NCBI GenBank assembly: GCA_002716385.1
Contig: PBAX01000022.1
Span: forward strand, 186,001-250,000
Direction: 5' to 3'
DNA from: Phycisphaerae bacterium
GTDB taxonomy: Bacteria > Planctomycetota > Phycisphaerae > Phycisphaerales > SM1A02
DNA: 64,000 nucleotides
Numbering within the stretch: position 1 is the first letter of the stretch; every line of letters begins with the position of its first letter. Shown piece after piece: positions 54,962 to 64,000 of the stretch. The notes beneath the pieces were generated by a model. It did not search any database. It worked only from the letters and a program-made list of their open reading frames with translations, and was not told the origin of the DNA. Made by a program: the position numbers and the translations under genes.

Positions 54962-56047
54962 GTGAATGACGAAACAACCAATCTGAGTCCGCTGAATGCA
55001 ATGGCAGCGCATGGCCATGAACGCGTCTGCTACCACGTCGATGAGGAGACGGGACTACGAGCCATTATCGCGGTCCATTCCACACGACTGGGCAATGCGC
55101 TTGGGGGTTGCAGAAGATGGCACTATGAACACGAGAACGATGCGCTCTATGACGTGCTTCGGCTGTCGGAGGGAATGACATGGAAGGCCGCCTGTGCAGG
55201 TCTGGCAATGGGCGGCGCCAAGAGCGTCATTCTTCTTCCTGAAAACGATGCCGAGATGTCGCGAGATCGGGCCCGCGCCATGGGACGTTTCATCGACACC
55301 CTCAACGGCACCTACATCGGAGCGGAGGATGTGGGTGTCTCGCCCGAGTTCACGGACTGGATGCTCGAGACCACCGACCATGTCATGGGCGGGACCGGCG
55401 AAGGCCAGGGAGGCGATCCTTCCCCGCACACCGCAATGGGTGTGGTGTATGGAATGCAGGCCAGCCTTCGACAACTCGGTAGGGATCAGTTCGCGGGCCT
55501 CACCGTCGCCATACAGGGACTCGGCAGTGTTGGCACGTATCTGGCGAGCCTATTGCATGAGCGTGGAGCGGAGCTGGTCGTGACGGACCAGAACGAGGCC
55601 AAGGTTCGATATGCTTGCGAGACATTCGATGCAAAGGCCGTCTCGCCGTCGGAGATCCTCAGCGTCGAATGCGATGTGCTCGCTCCATGTGCGATGGGTG
55701 CCATCCTCGATGAACATTCCATCGACAGCCTGCGAACGAAGGTCATCTGCGGGGCCGCCAACAACGTGCTCCGGGATCCTGATGCGGATGCCCGTCGACT
55801 CGCCAAGCGAGAGATCCTGTATGCACCCGATTTCATCGTCAACGCCGGTGGCCTGATCCATCTGGCCGGACTGTACCTCGGTCACTCGCTTGAACAGCTG
55901 AAGGCGATGATCGAACGAATCGAGGACACTACGATGACCGTATTCGAGATGGCCTCGGATCACGAGACAACAGGACACGCCGCTCTGGCACTGGCTCGCA
56001 AGCGGGTCGCGGAAGGTGGCGTCAAGGAGCAGATCAATGCCGGTTAG
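54962..56047 (+). CDS. Leucine dehydrogenase
   Basis: 361 residues; NAD-dependent oxidative deamination of leucine/valine/isoleucine. ALGGCRRW, GMTWKAACAGLAMGGAKSVI (Lys75, catalytic Lys87), EDVGVSPEF, TGEGQGG and GLGSVGTYLA (NAD loop) match the Glu/Leu/Phe/Val class, and length and motifs fit LeuDH. It starts at GTG and its last 11 nt overlap the BCKDH E1alpha gene, so products should pass to the next enzyme. Confidence 0.88.
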   Translation: MNDETTNLSPLNAMAAHGHERVCYHVDEETGLRAIIAVHSTRLGNALGGCRRWHYEHENDALYDVLRLSEGMTWKAACAGLAMGGAKSVILLPENDAEMSRDRARAMGRFIDTLNGTYIGAEDVGVSPEFTDWMLETTDHVMGGTGEGQGGDPSPHTAMGVVYGMQASLRQLGRDQFAGLTVAIQGLGSVGTYLASLLHERGAELVVTDQNEAKVRYACETFDAKAVSPSEILSVECDVLAPCAMGAILDEHSIDSLRTKVICGAANNVLRDPDADARRLAKREILYAPDFIVNAGGLIHLAGLYLGHSLEQLKAMIERIEDTTMTVFEMASDHETTGHAALALARKRVAEGGVKEQINAG

Positions 56048-57155
56048 TTCCGTCTTCGAAACAACCATCGAACGACTGTCGATTCTCGAGCCCGACGGCA
56101 CCTTCGACGAGTCGCTCGGCAAGGACCTGATTCCCGACGAGGATCTCGTCAAGCTCTATCGCCACATGATGATCTGTCGACAATTCGACGTCATCGCCTT
56201 CAAGCTCCAGCGTTCCGGTCGAATGGGCACGTATCCCGAGAACCGGGGGCAGGAGGCAACTTCCCTTGGTGCTGCCTACGCCCTGCAGCAATCCGATTGG
56301 CTCGTGACCTGCTATCGAGAGAACGCCGGCCTGTTCTGGCGAGGCCTCCCCATGGAGAAGATTCTTCTTCACTGGATGGGTGACGAACGTGGCAATCACA
56401 TCGATCCGGACCTGCACATCACTCCGCTGGCCATTCCGATCGGAACACAGATGCTTCATGCCGTCGGCCTCGCCTGGGCGGACAAGTATCGCAATGAGAA
56501 ATCGATCTCCTGCACCTTCTTCGGCGATGGTGCCACCAGTGAAGGCGACTTCCATGAGGCCATGAACTTCGCGGCCAATCTGGATATCCCCACCATCTTC
56601 TTCTGCCAGAACAATGGTTGGGCCATATCGGTCCCCACCAAGATCCAGTGTTCAGCGCCGACCGTGGCACAACGTGCTCTGGCCTATGGCATGAGGACGA
56701 TCCAAGTCGACGGAAACGACATCTTCGCGGTCGTGAAGGCCGTTCGTGATGCGGCGGAGATCGCCCGTACGGAATCGCGTCCCTCCTTCATCGAGGCCAC
56801 CACCTATCGGCTTGGCGACCACACCACCGCAGACGATGCCCGGCGATATCGCGACTCTGACGAGGTCTCCAAGTGGGAAAAGCAGGATCCCATGATCCGA
56901 ATCCGGATGTATCTCGAGAAACGAGACCTTTGGGACGAGTCCAAGCAGACCGCCATGCAGGCCGAGGCTGAGAAGATCATGTCCGAAACCGTCAAGCGGG
57001 CGGAGGAGATCGTCGCGCCCGAATGCAACGACATGTTCGACAGCATGTACGCATCGATGCCCGAGAACCTGAAGGCACAGCGGAGCACGCTTCGTACGAG
57101 CAGTCTCGGCCAGAACCCGTCACAGCTTCCAACCCAGGACAAGGCTCACGCCTGA
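56037..57155 (+). CDS. bkdA: Branched-chain 2-oxoacid dehydrogenase E1 alpha subunit
   Basis: 372 residues; TPP-dependent decarboxylation of branched 2-oxoacids. MGTYPENRGQEATSLG, WRGLPMEKILLHWMGDERG, GAHLAVA-like LHAVGLAWA, and TPP motif GDGATSEGDFHEAMNFA...CQNN are standard, with HTTADD near 270. ATG 56037 has AAGGAG at 7 nt. Pyruvate dehydrogenase is the alternative; the LeuDH neighbour favours the branched-chain complex. Confidence 0.85.
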   Translation: MPVSSVFETTIERLSILEPDGTFDESLGKDLIPDEDLVKLYRHMMICRQFDVIAFKLQRSGRMGTYPENRGQEATSLGAAYALQQSDWLVTCYRENAGLFWRGLPMEKILLHWMGDERGNHIDPDLHITPLAIPIGTQMLHAVGLAWADKYRNEKSISCTFFGDGATSEGDFHEAMNFAANLDIPTIFFCQNNGWAISVPTKIQCSAPTVAQRALAYGMRTIQVDGNDIFAVVKAVRDAAEIARTESRPSFIEATTYRLGDHTTADDARRYRDSDEVSKWEKQDPMIRIRMYLEKRDLWDESKQTAMQAEAEKIMSETVKRAEEIVAPECNDMFDSMYASMPENLKAQRSTLRTSSLGQNPSQLPTQDKAHA

Positions 57156-57172
57156 GCAAGGACTCGAATTCA

Positions 57173-58141
57173 ATGGCGAATCTCACACTCGTCCAAGCAA
57201 TCAATCTCGCCCTGATCCAGGAAATGGAGAAGGATGATCGCGTCCTCATCCTGGGAGAGGATGTTGGCCCCAATGGAGGCGTCTTCAGGGTCACCGAAGG
57301 CCTGCACAAGCGATTCGGCAGCAAACGGGTCGTGGACTCTCCACTTGCCGAATCAGGCATCATCGGCACGTCCGTCGGCCTCGCCATGAACGGACTTCGC
57401 CCGATACCCGAGATCCAGTTCGAAGGCTTCCTCGGCCCTGCCTATGACCAGCTGTGCACGCACGCTGCTCGCATGCGAACCCGAACCCGGGGCGGGCTGA
57501 CTGTTCCAATGACGGTCAGGGTCCCAGTAGGTGGCGGAATCCATGCTCCGGAACTGCACAGCGACTCCCCGGAGGCCATCTACACGCATACACCGGGACT
57601 GAAGGTCGTCATGCCCAGCTCGCCATATGACGCCAAGGGCCTCTTGATCAGTGCGATCAGGGATCCCGACCCAGTTATCTTCTTCGAACCCAAGCGGATC
57701 TATCGCGCATTCCGTGAGGAAGTGCCGGAAGACGAATACACGGTCCCCATCGGCAAAGCCAGAACGGTCCGCGAAGGCAGCGAGATGACCATGATCTCCT
57801 GGGGCGCTTCGGTGATCCACTGCATGAATGCGATCGAATCAAGCGGCCGTGACATCGAGCTGATCGATCTCCGGACAATAGCCCCAATGGATGTGGAGAC
57901 GGTCGTCAACTCCGTCAACAAGACGGGGCGAGCGATCATCGTCCACGAAGCACCGCTCACCTGTGGTATCGGCTCGGAACTCAGTGCCAGAATCATGGAG
58001 CACTGCTTCCTCCAGCTCGAGTCTCCCGTTCAACGCGTGGCCGGATTCGACGTGATCATGCCCTATTACAAGCTCGAGCTGGAATATCTCCCCGATACCG
58101 AACGAATCGGCAAGGCGATCGAGGAAACCGCCGCCTACTGA
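57173..58141 (+). CDS. bkdB: Branched-chain 2-oxoacid dehydrogenase E1 beta subunit
   Basis: 322 residues. LVQAINLALIQEMEKDDRVLILGEDVG, GVFRVTEGL, FGSKRVVDSPLAESGIIG, PVGGGIHAPELHSDSPEAIYTHTPGLKVVMPS, EPKRIYR and DLRTIAPMD are E1-beta blocks. ATG 57173 has AGGA upstream. It pairs with the preceding E1 alpha and the E2 that follows. Confidence 0.9.
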   Translation: MANLTLVQAINLALIQEMEKDDRVLILGEDVGPNGGVFRVTEGLHKRFGSKRVVDSPLAESGIIGTSVGLAMNGLRPIPEIQFEGFLGPAYDQLCTHAARMRTRTRGGLTVPMTVRVPVGGGIHAPELHSDSPEAIYTHTPGLKVVMPSSPYDAKGLLISAIRDPDPVIFFEPKRIYRAFREEVPEDEYTVPIGKARTVREGSEMTMISWGASVIHCMNAIESSGRDIELIDLRTIAPMDVETVVNSVNKTGRAIIVHEAPLTCGIGSELSARIMEHCFLQLESPVQRVAGFDVIMPYYKLELEYLPDTERIGKAIEETAAY

Positions 58142-58202
58142 TCCGTAACGCACCCCCACCACTCTTCGAGTCTTCTTCTGTACATTCCTCTGGTAGTGAC
58201 TA

Positions 58203-59567
58203 ATGGCAATCAAGCAACCAACTGACAAGTCTCATTTCCTTCTGCCCGATCTGGGAGAGGGTGTCGCCGAAGCCGAATTGATCTCCTGGAAGGTCCAGCC
58301 AGGTGATGAGGTCGCAGAACACCAGACGCTTGCCGAGATGGAGACCGACAAGGCGCTCGTCGAAGTCCCGAGTCCATGGGCTGGAAAGATCCAGGAACTT
58401 CACGGGAACAAGGGCGACATCATCAATGTGGGCAGTGTGCTGGTGAGTTATGGCGTCGGTTCCGAATCCACAGCAAGTACCGAGCCGCCTGCTGCCGACG
58501 ACGCATCTTCGGGAGAGGATGCGGGAACGGTGGTCGGGAATGTATCCGGTGAGCTGACGATGCCCGCCTCGTTCACAAGAGAGACGCCCACTGCCTCGGA
58601 AGGCTCCTCGAAATCGCTCGCCACCCCGGCCGTCAGAAGAATAGCCCGGGAAATGGACATCGACATCAATGTCGTCAACGGCACGGGCAGGGGTGGTCGC
58701 GTCACTGCATCCGACATCCAGGCCCATGCCTCGGGTAATGCGGCACCGGCCTCCCAGCAGGCCGCACCTACGCCTGCACCTGCGGCACCGACGGCACCAG
58801 TGGCCGCGGCCCCGGAACCTGACAACAGCGCCCCGATGTCATTGGCCACCACCCGAGTTGCGATCGCACCGGAGGGAACCATCGAGAAGATCCCCTTCCA
58901 TGGGATCCGTCGAAAAATCGCCCAGTCGTTGCATCACTCCGTCCAGACAACCGTCCACTTCACCGTTGTGGATGAGGCCGACATCACCCGTCTGGAACAG
59001 AAGCGATCAGGATTCGAATCCCTGCTCGGCAATCGCCTGAGCCTCCTCCCCTTCATCATGACCGCCGTATGTGCCGCCCTGAAGAAGCATCCGACATTGA
59101 ACGCCAATGTCGACGACTTCATGGAGGAGATACACATCAAGGGACCGGTGAATCTTGGATGTGCCGTCGATACCGATCATGGCCTCATGGTTCCCGTCAT
59201 TCATGGTGCTCAGGATCTCACGTTCGTCCAGATGAGCGAACGGGTTCGAGAGCTTGCCGGAGCCTGTCGCAATCGGACGGTGCCGAGGGAATCGCTGGCC
59301 GGCGGAACCTTCACTATCTCCAATGTGGGCAGCGCCGGTGGCATGTTCGCGACTCCGATCATCAACTATCCGGAAGTCGCCATCCTCGCTGTAGGTCGTG
59401 CCAAGGAAACGGTGCTCACTCGCAACGGGGCCTTCTATGCAGGACTGGTTCTGCCACTCTCGCTCAGCTGCGACCATCGCGTGGTCGATGGCGCCGAAGG
59501 TGCTCGCTTCCTGAACACGCTGGTCGGACTGCTCGAAGCTCCCGAAACACTCCTTCCGGAAGTCTGA
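58203..59567 (+). CDS. bkdC: Branched-chain 2-oxoacid dehydrogenase E2 (dihydrolipoamide acyltransferase)
   Basis: 454 residues. Lipoyl domain with lipoylated Lys50 in ETDKALVEV; E3/E1-binding domain ATPAVRRIAREMDIDI...GRGGRVTASDI near 140-175; Ala/Pro-rich linkers; catalytic domain ending in SLSCDHRVVDGAEG with the active His. The complex's E3 is not in the window. Confidence 0.9.
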   Translation: MAIKQPTDKSHFLLPDLGEGVAEAELISWKVQPGDEVAEHQTLAEMETDKALVEVPSPWAGKIQELHGNKGDIINVGSVLVSYGVGSESTASTEPPAADDASSGEDAGTVVGNVSGELTMPASFTRETPTASEGSSKSLATPAVRRIAREMDIDINVVNGTGRGGRVTASDIQAHASGNAAPASQQAAPTPAPAAPTAPVAAAPEPDNSAPMSLATTRVAIAPEGTIEKIPFHGIRRKIAQSLHHSVQTTVHFTVVDEADITRLEQKRSGFESLLGNRLSLLPFIMTAVCAALKKHPTLNANVDDFMEEIHIKGPVNLGCAVDTDHGLMVPVIHGAQDLTFVQMSERVRELAGACRNRTVPRESLAGGTFTISNVGSAGGMFATPIINYPEVAILAVGRAKETVLTRNGAFYAGLVLPLSLSCDHRVVDGAEGARFLNTLVGLLEAPETLLPEV

Positions 59568-59570
59568 TCC

Positions 59571-60395
59571 GTGCCCCGCTGGAACAGCACACTGCTCAGA
59601 GCAGGCAGCTTCCGCCTGGATGGTGGAAGCATGTTCGGTGTCGTGCCCAAGCCCGTGTGGAGCAGAGTCGTATCGCCGGATCAGGACAACTGCATCCCCC
59701 TGCAGACGAATTGTCTCCTTCTGGAAATGGATGGCAGTCGAATACTCCTCGAGACGGGCAATGGATCCAAGTGGTCAGCGAAGGAGCGAACCATCTTCGG
59801 ACTCGAGGACCGGACAATCGATGTCGCCTTGGGCGAAGTCGGCGTGTCACCAGATCAGATCGATCTCGTCATACTCACTCATCTCCACTTCGACCATGCC
59901 GGTGGACTCACCAGACAATCGCCCGATGGCCAGCTCATCTCCACATTCCCATCCGCCGAGATCGTGGTTCAGGAACAGGAGTGGGAAGATGCGATGGCCA
60001 ACAGGTCGACGATGAGTGCCACCTATCTGCGAAATCATCTGGATCCCGTTGCGGATCAGATCCGCAGGATCACAGGGGAAACCACGATCATCGATGGCAT
60101 TCGGGCCATTCCGACACCTGGGCATACCTGGGGACATCAGTCCATATTGATTGACGATGCTAATGGCCCCTTGTGCTTCACAGGCGACCTCCTGCCGACC
60201 GCGAATCACGTGGGCCGTTCCTGGAGCATGGGCTACGACATGCTTCCTCACGACACGCTGCTCACCAAGGAACGGATTCTCAACAGAGCAGTGGAAGAGG
60301 GATGGCGGCTGGTGCTCGATCACGAGCCTGGAGATCCCGTGGTTGAAGTGGAACGTGATACCCAAACGGGTTGGTTCAGACTGACATCGGGATGA
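59571..60395 (+). CDS. Metallo-beta-lactamase fold hydrolase
   Basis: 274 residues from GTG 59571. HLHFDHAG at 104-111 is the metal site, with later HTWGH, GDLLPT and the final DHEPGD giving the remaining ligands. Three bases after the E2 stop, so probably co-transcribed. Substrate unknown (thioesterase, lactonase or similar). Confidence 0.82.
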   Translation: MPRWNSTLLRAGSFRLDGGSMFGVVPKPVWSRVVSPDQDNCIPLQTNCLLLEMDGSRILLETGNGSKWSAKERTIFGLEDRTIDVALGEVGVSPDQIDLVILTHLHFDHAGGLTRQSPDGQLISTFPSAEIVVQEQEWEDAMANRSTMSATYLRNHLDPVADQIRRITGETTIIDGIRAIPTPGHTWGHQSILIDDANGPLCFTGDLLPTANHVGRSWSMGYDMLPHDTLLTKERILNRAVEEGWRLVLDHEPGDPVVEVERDTQTGWFRLTSG

Positions 60396-60400
60396 TCCGA

Positions 60401-62872
60401 TCAGGAACCCTCGACGGCCGTGCCCGCAGAATCCTCGATGGCCATCGCATTCTTTCTGAGCTTGAATACTCTGGCATATCCGCTTTTATAAACAAGTTCC
60501 CATAGATCGTGGTCGAACTTCTGAAGCGCCACCATCTGGATGGCGTTTGAATTCAGATATTCATCACTCAACATGATCATGTTCCCGCTGTTGGCGAGAA
60601 TGACGAGGTGGAGTTCGTGAAAATTGGTTGGATCGGGCTCGCTTTGCTGAAGTAGCGAAATTGGACCGGAGCCGCCATACCCCATCACTCTGATCGGTGG
60701 ATTGTGTTGCACTGGTCCCGTAGCGACTCTGGTCTGTCCCTGACTGGTCTCATCCACACGGATGACGGATTTGAACTGTATTGGCACCAGTTGACCGCTT
60801 GGATTCTGGACGAAGGTCGTGAGATTCTTCGTGTCCAGCACTACGCCGCCGGGGATCTCTACGAGCGAAGGCGCGATGAATTTCGAACTGCCTGTAGGAA
60901 TATAGACGTAGTAACCCGCCTTAGGGTCCGTGGGCAGAACATAGTCGGGATTTGAAAACGCCTCGATGACACCTAGCAACGGAAGCATCTCAAGAGGCAT
61001 ATACAGAAAAACATCCTGATCGATTTCCGGTATTCCAATTGTCCCGTTTGCAATCTGGTCTACAAGCTCCGCGGGGGCCTTGGGTGAATCACTGGCGAGC
61101 TCGAGCATGTTTTCGATGGCGGGAAGATTCCCGTTACTCGCGGACACCGCTGCCATCTTCGAAAGACCAGCCGCCAACTCCTGCGAGTCGGACATCACGA
61201 TCTTGGAAACCGTCCAACAGTCGTTGCTGGCGCTGATCGGTGTCATCAGGACATTGCAGCCGCTGTAGTACCAGATCCCAGAACCATAATCCCACCATGA
61301 CATCACATAATCGCCGGGCTTGGAATCCTGACGGATGGCCTCCATAGCGAGAATGGCTTGATTGTTGAAGACGGGCGCGACCTTGAATGAGATCGCATGG
61401 GCATAGTTTATCGCGATGAAGGGGGCCGAAAGCAGCATGCCACAGGCGATCGTTCCGAATCTGGAAACCTTTGCATCGATACGCGGCACCATCCTGAAGA
61501 CAAATTGAACGATTATGAACAGGATGTATATCAAGGAGGGCGCCGCGATCACACCGCCCCATGTGGTGAATCGCAATCCCCCATCCAATGAGAACATCCC
61601 AATCGCCGCCAGAGGCAGCCCTATTAAGAAGCCCGGATATCGGAAGCAAAGAAGAATGTAGCCGATCAATGCCAGAATAGTGCCCGTCACTGATCCGGTT
61701 ATGCGTTGAGCCAGAACGGACCATGCCTCCCCCTGGGACTCCTTCACCGTATGCTTGTGGGTTTTCCTGAAATCAATTTCATATTCGATGGCCTGTCTCT
61801 TCAGCACAATGGGATCTGTTGCGGACTGTGCCTCACCCTGTGCCTGAAACAGGTGTGAATAGGTCTGTACCTGACCCAGGAAATAGTTCCAGGGAAGACT
61901 GGCCAGAAGCCATACGAATGCGACACCCGTGAATACGAACAGTTTCCGGAGGTTTATATCCACTCTGGAGACCAGCAACCATGAAAGGAGCACGATCAAC
62001 AGGCCTGCGAGCCACCACATCGGGGATTCATTGATCCTTGAGCCATGTGACCATGAGCTGAAGGAGGCCGCCAGAACAACCGGCAGGACCAGCTTCAATC
62101 GGGTCGAGATATCGGATCTGAAGAAGATGCAGATGATCTGAAGACCCAGATAGCAGCCAGCTATGGAGGAACCGATGACGAGACCCTTGGCATAGAAAAA
62201 TGGATACAGGAAAAGGACAACTGCACCGAGACCGGCATGCAGTATGCTCTTCTTGTGGTGTGCCGCAATCAGGAAGTACACGAGCAGCATCGCTATCCAA
62301 AAGGAAAAGAGATCTGTGTCGAAGTAGCCTGCCATCGATCTTTCGTAGTAGTTGAATGCGACCGCACCGAGCATCGCCGATGTGAAGCCCCAGAGGGAAC
62401 TTCCGAACACTCTGCCAAGAAGAACGAGTGGAACCGCCATCAGGCTGCCGAGAAAGATTGGTGCCCAAAGTAGAAGAGTCGGCGTATCCAAGGATGTCGT
62501 CTTCATTAAAGCCCAGGAAAGAACATGCAGGGCTCCTTGGGAATTGAACAACGGATACATGTTGGGATTGTCCCCGTGTATGCCGTCGACATGCTGCTCA
62601 ATCATTGCGCCATGAGTGAAGGCGTCGTGTGTGGTTGGCTGAACCACACCCTCCCATTTGAATTGGGGGACCGTTTCAGCCCAATCGATGTAGGCATAGC
62701 GAATATACGAGGTCGCCCCCCAGGCGATGATCACAAGCAGGAGTGTCGCCCATGGACCATTGAAGCAATCCCGGGGTATGCTCAGCCATGAACGCCATCC
62801 AATTTCACATCCGCTGGAATCCGATGGCAAATCGCTAGCCTTGCGATCCTGATTTCCATCGGAGGAAGACAT
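60401..62872 (-). CDS. pglB: PglB/STT3-type oligosaccharyltransferase
   Basis: 823-residue GT-C membrane glycosyltransferase that transfers lipid-linked glycans to Asn of proteins (family role). About a dozen membrane helices in the first 500 residues. First-loop acidic DAF at Asp83; ERSMAGYFDTDLF with Asp185 and Asp187, matching the GYYDTD motif of Campylobacter PglB; TVKE with Glu378 matching the TIxE loop; GLRFTTW; and WWDYG at 526-530, the signature of STT3/PglB/AglB. A periplasmic globular C-domain follows. It starts directly at the stop of the aminotransferase gene, so the two are one operon. Confidence 0.85.
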   Translation of the reverse strand: MSSSDGNQDRKASDLPSDSSGCEIGWRSWLSIPRDCFNGPWATLLLVIIAWGATSYIRYAYIDWAETVPQFKWEGVVQPTTHDAFTHGAMIEQHVDGIHGDNPNMYPLFNSQGALHVLSWALMKTTSLDTPTLLLWAPIFLGSLMAVPLVLLGRVFGSSLWGFTSAMLGAVAFNYYERSMAGYFDTDLFSFWIAMLLVYFLIAAHHKKSILHAGLGAVVLFLYPFFYAKGLVIGSSIAGCYLGLQIICIFFRSDISTRLKLVLPVVLAASFSSWSHGSRINESPMWWLAGLLIVLLSWLLVSRVDINLRKLFVFTGVAFVWLLASLPWNYFLGQVQTYSHLFQAQGEAQSATDPIVLKRQAIEYEIDFRKTHKHTVKESQGEAWSVLAQRITGSVTGTILALIGYILLCFRYPGFLIGLPLAAIGMFSLDGGLRFTTWGGVIAAPSLIYILFIIVQFVFRMVPRIDAKVSRFGTIACGMLLSAPFIAINYAHAISFKVAPVFNNQAILAMEAIRQDSKPGDYVMSWWDYGSGIWYYSGCNVLMTPISASNDCWTVSKIVMSDSQELAAGLSKMAAVSASNGNLPAIENMLELASDSPKAPAELVDQIANGTIGIPEIDQDVFLYMPLEMLPLLGVIEAFSNPDYVLPTDPKAGYYVYIPTGSSKFIAPSLVEIPGGVVLDTKNLTTFVQNPSGQLVPIQFKSVIRVDETSQGQTRVATGPVQHNPPIRVMGYGGSGPISLLQQSEPDPTNFHELHLVILANSGNMIMLSDEYLNSNAIQMVALQKFDHDLWELVYKSGYARVFKLRKNAMAIEDSAGTAVEGS

Positions 62873-64000
62873 TCAGACGGTCCCCACTGTCGCATGGGAT
62901 CGAACGTAGCTGACGATCGTTTCCACTACATGCTGTTTCTGTTCCATGCTCAACTCGGGATAGACCGGAATGGCGATTGTCTCGCGAGCCGCCAGTTCGG
63001 TCGCCGGTAGCGGCCCAGTCTCCTCCTTCAATCCACTGAAGCATTTCTGGCAATGCAATGGAACTGGATAGTAGACGTCATGACCGATTCGGTTCTCGAC
63101 CAGATGTGCTCTCAGGTCGTCTCTGATGGATTCCGGCACCCGGATGACGTACTGGTTGTAGATCTGATACGCGGGAGACTCGACAGCCGATGGCCTCAAG
63201 AGCGGCAGATCGGTGTCGTTGAAACTCATGCCTGACCGGCCTGCACCAGCCTCGTCGAACATCCGGTCATAGTCCGATGCATTGGTACGCCGGCCTTCAC
63301 TCCAGCTATCCAGGTGCTTCAGTTTGATATGGAGTATGGCCGCCTGCAGCGCATCGAGCCTTGAATTCAAGCCGACCTCATCGTGGTAGTACTTGGGTTC
63401 CATTCCATGATTTCGAAGCCGACGCATTCGATCCGCGATATCGGAATCGTTGGTCGTAACCATACCGCCATCCCCGAAGCCGCCGAGGTTCTTAGACGGG
63501 AAGAAGCTGAAGCATCCAAACCTGCCTCTTGAGCCGACTCGAGCACCGGTGACATCACGACAACCAATCCCCTGGGCCGCATCCTCGATCAATGGAACGT
63601 TGTTCTCGCAGGCCAGTGTCATAAGACCGTCGAGATCGACCGCCTGTCCAAACAGGTGGACCGGCATGATCGCCTTCAGATTCTTGCATCGCCCGATCGC
63701 CTCGGAAACCGTTTCGACCGTGCAGTTGTAGGTGGCTGGATCGATATCGCAGAAGATCGGCTTGGCGCCCAGTCGCCAGATGGAGCCAGCTGTGGCAAAG
63801 AACGTGTAGCTGGGACAGATGACCTCGTCACCTGGACCGATGTCGGAGGCCATCAACGCCAGAAGCAGTGAATCGGATCCACTGGCACAGCCAACGGCAT
63901 GTTGAGCGCCGCAATATTCGGCGACAGCCTGTTCGAAGTCCGCAACCTTGGGTCCCATGATGAACCATTGACTTTCGACGACGTCTCGAAGAATGGGCTC
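62873..64000 (-). CDS. DegT/DnrJ/EryC1-type sugar aminotransferase, 5' end cut by window edge
   Basis: PLP enzyme of at least 375 residues, continuing past base 64000 (VVESQWFIMGPKVADFE is the expected N-terminal region, without its first ~20 residues). CASGSDSLLLALMA, CPSYTFFATAGS, IEDAAQGIG and SFFPSKNLGGFGDGGMVTT with the Schiff-base Lys place it nearest the WbpE/FdtB 3-amino branch, unlike PseC (SFHPVKHI). It abuts pglB with no spacer and probably makes an amino sugar for the glycan it transfers. Confidence 0.85.
   Translation of the reverse strand, partial: EPILRDVVESQWFIMGPKVADFEQAVAEYCGAQHAVGCASGSDSLLLALMASDIGPGDEVICPSYTFFATAGSIWRLGAKPIFCDIDPATYNCTVETVSEAIGRCKNLKAIMPVHLFGQAVDLDGLMTLACENNVPLIEDAAQGIGCRDVTGARVGSRGRFGCFSFFPSKNLGGFGDGGMVTTNDSDIADRMRRLRNHGMEPKYYHDEVGLNSRLDALQAAILHIKLKHLDSWSEGRRTNASDYDRMFDEAGAGRSGMSFNDTDLPLLRPSAVESPAYQIYNQYVIRVPESIRDDLRAHLVENRIGHDVYYPVPLHCQKCFSGLKEETGPLPATELAARETIAIPVYPELSMEQKQHVVETIVSYVRSHATVGTV

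Noticed and set aside
1-64000. CRISPR, prophage or transposon signatures
   Set aside because: No direct-repeat array, integrase-excisionase pair, terminase or transposase is visible; the tyrosine recombinase is a typical Xer.

Overview
This 64 kb window looks like chromosomal DNA of a planctomycete, most likely a marine Phycisphaerae relative. That is inference. The visible grounds are a membrane protein ending in the paired-CxxC ribbon common in that group (50232-50960), moderately high GC, a flagellar set with L-ring and FlgA genes (so two membranes), type III glutamine synthetase, RND efflux and dense gene packing. I see no rRNA, tRNA, CRISPR array, insertion sequence or prophage.

Layout. 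1-8446 (minus strand) is one tightly coupled operon for a nonulosonic (pseudaminic-type) sugar: pseB, pseC, a NeuB-family synthase, a CMP-sugar synthetase, a Gfo/Idh oxidoreductase, a class III aminotransferase, pseG and a second synthase (pseI) cut by the window edge. Divergent from it are a PglK-like ABC flippase and a UDP-glucuronate 4-epimerase. Next come ppk1-sixA, a likely structured small RNA locus (14335-14614), a TPR protein, tag, an ABC-2 exporter, pepE, an EamA transporter, a tripartite RND efflux operon (21439-27284), a prolyl oligopeptidase, xthA, gpmA, glnN, panB, an HtrA protease, an orphan peptide-type ATPase, thyA-folA, dus and several secreted hypotheticals. A minus-strand flagellar operon (small gene, flgF, flgG, flgA, flgH) occupies 41905-45960. 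It is followed by a Xer recombinase, trpS, a CPBP protease and trpC.

50986-59567 is a branched-chain amino acid/acyl-CoA oxidation block: two enoyl-CoA hydratases, an acyl-CoA dehydrogenase, leucine dehydrogenase, and E1alpha, E1beta and E2 of a branched-chain 2-oxoacid dehydrogenase. The right end (60401-64000, minus strand) has a PglB/STT3-type oligosaccharyltransferase next to a DegT-type sugar aminotransferase that runs off the window.

The most interesting theme is glycosylation. An oligosaccharyltransferase with WWDYG, DxD and TxxE motifs, a PglK-like flippase, a sugar aminotransferase and a nonulosonic acid operon occur in one window, which suggests N-linked (or similar en bloc) glycosylation, possibly with nonulosonic sugars, in a planctomycete. 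Other points are a candidate 245-nt small RNA with its own promoter and terminator and a CCCTCC loop, a recurrent -10-like hexamer 6-10 nt before start codons (leaderless mRNAs), and a hairpin-dense leader before the second enoyl-CoA hydratase.
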